From Chryseobacterium sp. POL2 (GTDB lineage Bacteria > Bacteroidota > Bacteroidia > Flavobacteriales > Weeksellaceae): DNA of 64,000 nt. The stretch spans positions 868,001 through 932,000 of the forward strand of contig NZ_CP049298.1 of the NCBI RefSeq assembly GCF_011058315.1, read 5' to 3'. Under the pieces are notes generated by a model. That model was given only the letters and a program-made list of their open reading frames with translations, was not told the origin of the DNA and did no database searches. Positions 60,432 to 64,000 of the stretch are shown piece by piece. The position numbers and the translations under genes were made by a program. The first letter of the stretch is position 1; each line of letters starts with the position of its first letter.

Positions 60432-61727
60432 ATGAATGCTTTTATTGAAGAACTGAAATGGCGCGGACTTTTCGCCGACATGACGCCTGGGATTGAGGAA
60501 CAACTCGAAAAAGAGATGACCACAGCCTATATCGGTTTTGACCCAACAGCAGATTCGTTACACATCGGAAGTTTGATTCCAATTAAAATTTTGGCTCATT
60601 TTCAACGTCACGGTCACAAGCCTATTGCTTTGGTTGGTGGTGCGACAGGAATGATTGGTGACCCATCTGGAAAATCCGCAGAACGTAATCTGTTAGATGA
60701 GGAAACCCTTTTGTATTACGTAGATTGTCTTAAAGGTCAATTGTCAAGATTCTTAAACTTTGAAGGTAACGAACCAAACAAAGCCGAATTGGTGAACAAT
60801 TACGACTGGATGAAAGATGTGACTTTCCTTGATTTTGCTAAAAATATCGGCAAACACATCACCGTAAATTATATGATGGCTAAAGATTCTGTCAAAAAAC
60901 GTTTCTCTGGTGAAGATGGTGCCGATGGAATGAGCTTTACAGAATTCACGTACCAACTAATGCAAGGTTACGACTACCTTCACCTATACCAAACCAAAGG
61001 TATCAAGCTGCAAATGGGAGGTTCTGACCAATGGGGAAATATTACCACAGGAACAGAACTTATCCGTAGAAAAGCACAAGGAGAAGCCTTTGCGTTGACC
61101 ACAAAATTGATTACTAAAGCTGACGGTTCCAAATTTGGAAAATCTGAAAGTGGAGAAAACTATTGGCTAGATGCCAAAAGAACATCGCCTTACCAATTTT
61201 ACCAATTCTGGTTAAATGCAACCGATGAAGATGCCGTGCGTTTTATAAAATACTATACATTCTTGGACAAAGATGTTATCGAAGCCTTGATTGCTGAACA
61301 TAAAATAGCGCCACACGAGCGCAAATTGCAGAAGAAATTAGCTGAGGAAGTGACTGTTTGGGTTCATGGACAAGAAGAATATGAGAAAGCTCTGAAAGCA
61401 TCAGAAATATTATTCGGGCGTTCTACAGCAGAAGATTTGGTAAGTCTTGATGAGACTTTATTCTTACAAATTTTTGATGGAGTCCCTCAAAAAGAAATTG
61501 CTAAGTCTGAGGTTATCGGCAGCAATATTGTAGATTTAATTTCTGAAAAATCAGGCTTTTTGAAATCTAAAGGCGAAGCAAAACGCGAATTAACGGGCAA
61601 TGCGATTTCTGTTAATAAAGAAAAAGTGAATGAAAATTTTGTAGCTTCTGATAAAGACCTTATCGACGGTAAATTTTTATTACTTCAAAAAGGTAAAAAG
61701 TCTTACTTTATCGTAAAAGCGATTTAA
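60432..61727 (+). CDS. tyrS: Tyrosyl-tRNA synthetase
   Basis: A 431-residue class I synthetase. The HIGH motif is HIGS (44-47) in [13 protein letters not shown]; the KMSKS motif is KFGKS in [12 protein letters not shown] (about 230-242). Also typical are [15 protein letters not shown] and [11 protein letters not shown], the [10 protein letters not shown] loop for tyrosine, and an RNA-binding S4 domain at the C-terminus (about 360-431). It charges tRNA-Tyr. It is a separate unit with its own terminator. Confidence 0.98.
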   Translation: MNAFIEELKWRGLFADMTPGIEEQLEKEMTTAYIGFDPTADSLHIGSLIPIKILAHFQRHGHKPIALVGGATGMIGDPSGKSAERNLLDEETLLYYVDCLKGQLSRFLNFEGNEPNKAELVNNYDWMKDVTFLDFAKNIGKHITVNYMMAKDSVKKRFSGEDGADGMSFTEFTYQLMQGYDYLHLYQTKGIKLQMGGSDQWGNITTGTELIRRKAQGEAFALTTKLITKADGSKFGKSESGENYWLDAKRTSPYQFYQFWLNATDEDAVRFIKYYTFLDKDVIEALIAEHKIAPHERKLQKKLAEEVTVWVHGQEEYEKALKASEILFGRSTAEDLVSLDETLFLQIFDGVPQKEIAKSEVIGSNIVDLISEKSGFLKSKGEAKRELTGNAISVNKEKVNENFVASDKDLIDGKFLLLQKGKKSYFIVKAI

Positions 61728-61748
61728 TTTTTTTTCAAAATAAATTCA

Positions 61749-61785
61749 AAAAGCTTCCTCAAAAATGGGGAAGCTTCTATTTTAT
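61749..61785 (+). terminator. Terminator after tyrS
   Basis: AAGCTTCC (61751-61758) pairs with GGAAGCTT (61769-61776); the tail is T-rich. Confidence 0.8.
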
Positions 61786-61851
61786 AAATCCAAACTACTT
61801 TGGCAGAAAAAATAATTAAATGATCATATTTTAATTTTCAAAATCAAAAAG

Positions 61852-61859
61852 TATCTTTG
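61852..61859 (+). promoter_or_regulatory. Candidate -7 element at the edge of the esterase gene (TATCTTTG)
   Basis: TATCTTTGC ends 4 bases before the ATG at 61864. If used, the mRNA has almost no leader. Confidence 0.4.
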
Positions 61860-61863
61860 CTCA

Positions 61864-62502
61864 ATGGATTTAACATACATTATTCGAGAACCCGAAAATT
61901 TTACAGCTTCTACGCCACTTTTAGTTTTGCTACATGGCTATGGAAGTAACGAAGAAGATTTGTTCAGTTTCGTACCAACACTTCCCAAAGATTGGCTTGT
62001 AGTAAGCTTCCGTGCACCAAAAGAAACGCCTTATGGCGGTTACGCCTGGTATGACATCGACTTTAACAATCAAGAAAAATTTGTGGATGTTCCCCAAGCC
62101 GAGGCAGCAATTTCTGGAATTATGGAATCTATTATGAAAATAACGAATCATTACGGATTAGTTAATAACGCTACCCATCTTTGTGGCTTTAGTCAAGGTG
62201 GAATTTTGAGTTATGCGTTATCCTTAAGATTCCCACAGTTGTTCAATAAAATAGCTTGTTTGAGCAGTTATCCAGAAGAAAAACTACTAGGCAATATTAA
62301 CAAAGATAAAAAGAAACTAGAGCAACTTCGTTTCTTTATTTCTCATGGGACAGATGATGCAGTAATCCCGATGGATTGGGGTCGAAAAGCTGCGGACCTG
62401 CTTTATGATTTGGGATGTTATTTTAGTTTTAGAGAATATATGAGCGGGCATGGTGTTAATCAAAAAAATTACATGGATCTTATGACTTTTTTTGAATCAT
62501 AA
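61864..62502 (+). CDS. Alpha/beta-hydrolase, phospholipase/carboxylesterase family
   Basis: A 212-residue cytoplasmic esterase. The oxyanion-side motif is LLVLLHGYGSNEEDL, the nucleophile Ser110 is in CGFSQGG, the acid Asp164 in SHGTDDAVI, and the base His196 in MSGHGVN. It matches the YpfH/carboxylesterase II type and could act on phospholipids, thioesters or acyl-proteins. It stands alone between tyrS and a terminator shared with aminopeptidase P. A promoter-like box almost touches the start codon. Confidence 0.9.
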   Translation: MDLTYIIREPENFTASTPLLVLLHGYGSNEEDLFSFVPTLPKDWLVVSFRAPKETPYGGYAWYDIDFNNQEKFVDVPQAEAAISGIMESIMKITNHYGLVNNATHLCGFSQGGILSYALSLRFPQLFNKIACLSSYPEEKLLGNINKDKKKLEQLRFFISHGTDDAVIPMDWGRKAADLLYDLGCYFSFREYMSGHGVNQKNYMDLMTFFES

Positions 62503-62522
62503 ATTTATAGTCAACTAAAAAC

Positions 62523-62562
62523 AAAAAAGCTGCATTTCACCCCTGAACTGCAGCTTTTTTTA
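62523..62562. terminator. Bidirectional terminator between the esterase and aminopeptidase P genes
   Basis: AAAAAAGCTGCA (62523-62534) pairs with TGCAGCTTTTTT (62549-62560) around a 14-base loop, with T and A runs on both sides of the stem for both strands. Confidence 0.92.
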
Positions 62563-62564
62563 TT

Positions 62565-63863
62565 CTAAGAATTCATTAAGGTCTCTATTTCATCAGCTTC
62601 TATGGGTATATTTTTCATTAGATTTTTGGGAGCTCCAGAAGCTTGGATTTCGTAGTCGTCTTCAAGCCGGATTCCGAATTTTTCTTCTGGAATATAAAAA
62701 CCGGGCTCGTTAGTAAAGACCATTCCGGCAGCAAAATCATCGGACAAAAGTCCATAGTCATGCGTGTCAAGTCCCATGTGGTGGGATGTCCCGTGCATCA
62801 TATACTTTTTGTAAGCTGGCCATTTCGGATCTTGATTTTGCACATCAGCTTTATCAATTAGTCCTAAATCTAGTAATGTCGAGGTATAAACTTCGCCCAT
62901 ATCTTTATGGAATTGATGCCAGTTATTTCCAGCAACCAAGCGGTTTTCAGCTTCTTTTTTGCAATTAAGAACTGCGTTATAGATTTGTTTTTGACGTGTT
63001 GTATATATTCCGTTAACAGGAATTGTTCTTGTAAGATCGGACGAATAATTGGCATATTCTGCGGCAACGTCCATCAAGAGAAGATCGCCATCTTTCAGTT
63101 GCATATTATTAGAAATGTAATGTAGGACATTCGCGTTGTTTCCTCCCGCAATAATGGGTCCATAAGCAAAACCTTTACTTCGGTTTCTGATAAATTCGTG
63201 GGCTAATTCTGCTTCCACTTCATACTCCCAAACGCCAGGTTTTACAAAATTAAGAATTCGGCGAAAACCTTTTTCTGTAATATCACAAGCCGTTTGTATC
63301 AAAGCAATTTCTTCGGGCTCTTTAATACTTCTAAGACGTTGCAATATAGGATTGCTACGAAGAATTGTGTGCAAAGGATATTGCTTTTTAACAAATTCGA
63401 TGAAACGGTCTTCGCGGGTTTGGGTTTCTACAACTGCGCGGTAATGTTCATTTTTATTTAAATAAATTTGCTCCGCTTCTGCCATCAAATCATAAAATAC
63501 CTTTTCGAAATCTGATAGCCAAAGTACCGTTTTGATTCCTGAAACTTCTGTTGCATCTTCTTTCGTGAGTTTTTCACCTTCCCAAACTGCAATATGATCA
63601 TTGGTTTCTCTTACAAATAAAATTTCACGGTATTCCTCTTTGTGGGCATCAGGAAATAGCAGCAAAATGCTTTCCTCTTGGTCAACACCTGACAAATAAA
63701 AGATATCGCGATGTTGCTGAAATGGCAAAGTAGAATCTGCACTTATAGGATAAATGTCGTTGGAATTAAAAACTGCCAAAGATTTTGACTTCATCAAAGC
63801 CGTGAATTTTTTTCTGTTTTTAATGAAAAGTGTATTTGAAATTCGGTCGTATTTTGTTGTCAT
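62565..63863 (-). CDS. pepP: Xaa-Pro aminopeptidase (aminopeptidase P, M24B)
   Basis: A 432-residue dinuclear metallopeptidase with an N-terminal creatinase-like domain (about 1-170) and a C-terminal pita-bread domain (about 180-432). The five metal ligands are D265, D276, H361, E386 and E401 in the context LLMDVAAEY, SSDLTRT, HGTSHHMGLD, TNEPGFY and RLEDDYE. It removes N-terminal residues before proline in peptide turnover. The gene ends at the bidirectional terminator. A TATTTTTG box lies at 63904-63911. Confidence 0.96.
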   Translation of the reverse strand: MTTKYDRISNTLFIKNRKKFTALMKSKSLAVFNSNDIYPISADSTLPFQQHRDIFYLSGVDQEESILLLFPDAHKEEYREILFVRETNDHIAVWEGEKLTKEDATEVSGIKTVLWLSDFEKVFYDLMAEAEQIYLNKNEHYRAVVETQTREDRFIEFVKKQYPLHTILRSNPILQRLRSIKEPEEIALIQTACDITEKGFRRILNFVKPGVWEYEVEAELAHEFIRNRSKGFAYGPIIAGGNNANVLHYISNNMQLKDGDLLLMDVAAEYANYSSDLTRTIPVNGIYTTRQKQIYNAVLNCKKEAENRLVAGNNWHQFHKDMGEVYTSTLLDLGLIDKADVQNQDPKWPAYKKYMMHGTSHHMGLDTHDYGLLSDDFAAGMVFTNEPGFYIPEEKFGIRLEDDYEIQASGAPKNLMKNIPIEADEIETLMNS

Positions 63864-63903
63864 ATTTGATTATTTATTTAATATTAAAATAGAATTTCTT
63901 TTT

Positions 63904-63911
63904 CAAAAATA
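63904..63911 (-). promoter_or_regulatory. Candidate -7 element of pepP (TATTTTTG)
   Basis: TATTTTTG on the minus strand matches TAnnTTTG, 40 bases before the pepP start. The right-hand 90 bases of the window hold no further gene that I can see. Confidence 0.4.
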
Positions 63912-64000
63912 CGAATAGAAAGACATTCGAAAATCGTTTAATTCAAAAAATTACAAGAATCATTGATAAGTTAGTTAAAAAAAATAAATTATCTAACATT

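Noticed and set aside
63915-64000. Start of another gene at the right edge
   Set aside because: No coding frame with a start codon or protein-like composition is visible in the last 85 bases.

Overview
The window is an A+T-rich chromosomal segment of a member of the Bacteroidota, almost certainly a flavobacterium of the Chryseobacterium/Epilithonimonas type (family Weeksellaceae). The evidence is a surface protein with a type IX secretion (T9SS) C-terminal sorting domain, a PorT-like barrel protein directly after menG, a fused ResB/CcsA cytochrome c biogenesis protein, menaquinone genes (menA, menB, menG), GIN-domain (DUF2807) lipoproteins, DUF4199 and DUF4920 proteins, scarce Shine-Dalgarno sites, and many promoters of the Bacteroidota type (TTG, about 19 bases, TAnnTTTG). 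Nearly everything is chromosomal housekeeping. I see no prophage, insertion sequence, CRISPR array or tRNA. There is one broken gene, a tolC remnant.

Layout. 1-5.1 kb: the start of a probable efflux adaptor gene, divergent from a sigma-54-type response regulator and histidine kinase pair, with a tandem dyad operator between them; then a YeiH-family exporter, a YdeI-like protein and an SRPBCC protein. 5.1-7 kb: tolC pseudogene and an M14 carboxypeptidase. 7-13.5 kb: an XRE regulator behind an array of TTAC-N4-GTAA operators, secreted hydrolases, polA and a lipoprotein. 13.6-18.6 kb: mgtE, a GT-C-type membrane protein, CoA-transferase subunit A, a VOC protein, then an SPFH protein with a tiny ribbon-helix-helix gene. 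18.7-26.3 kb: a leucine-rich-repeat T9SS protein under its own cobalamin riboswitch, ccsBA and ftsK. 26.4-34.9 kb: ArsC-like, LolA-like, kdsB, aminotransferase, phosphosugar mutase, GIN lipoprotein, GT2, DUF4199, SRP RNA and a metallo-hydrolase. 34.9-40 kb: SRPBCC, menA, menB, DUF4920 and an LTA-synthase-like protein. 40-53.2 kb: GIN lipoprotein, LolA, LptF/G-like permease, GNAT, DUF808, threonine aldolase, sulfurtransferase, SDR-type threonine dehydrogenase, metallophosphoesterase, KASIII-like enzyme, menG and porT. 53.2-60.3 kb: a complete trpEGDCFBA operon. 60.4-64 kb: tyrS, an esterase and aminopeptidase P.

The most interesting features are regulatory and repetitive. (1) A cobalamin riboswitch sits in a self-contained unit, promoter to terminator, whose only gene encodes a leucine-rich-repeat surface protein rather than a known B12 gene. 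(2) The trp operon begins with a classical attenuator: a 15-residue leader peptide containing Trp-Trp-Trp plus a fourth Trp, and mutually exclusive antiterminator and terminator stems. (3) The trp operon is studded with tandem repeats of 7-base period at gene junctions, and they have entered the coding sequences of trpF (three places) and the N-terminus of trpG. (4) Two tandem TGTTC-N6-GAACA dyads lie 21 bp apart in the promoter region of a two-component system. (5) Several TTAC-N4-GTAA sites precede an XRE regulator gene.

Functionally, menA, menB and menG serve menaquinone synthesis, ccsBA serves cytochrome c maturation, and kdsB, the LolA-like protein and the LptF/G-like permease serve the outer membrane. 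Threonine aldolase and threonine dehydrogenase could both act on threonine. Gene functions come from reading motifs in the translations; no database search was run.
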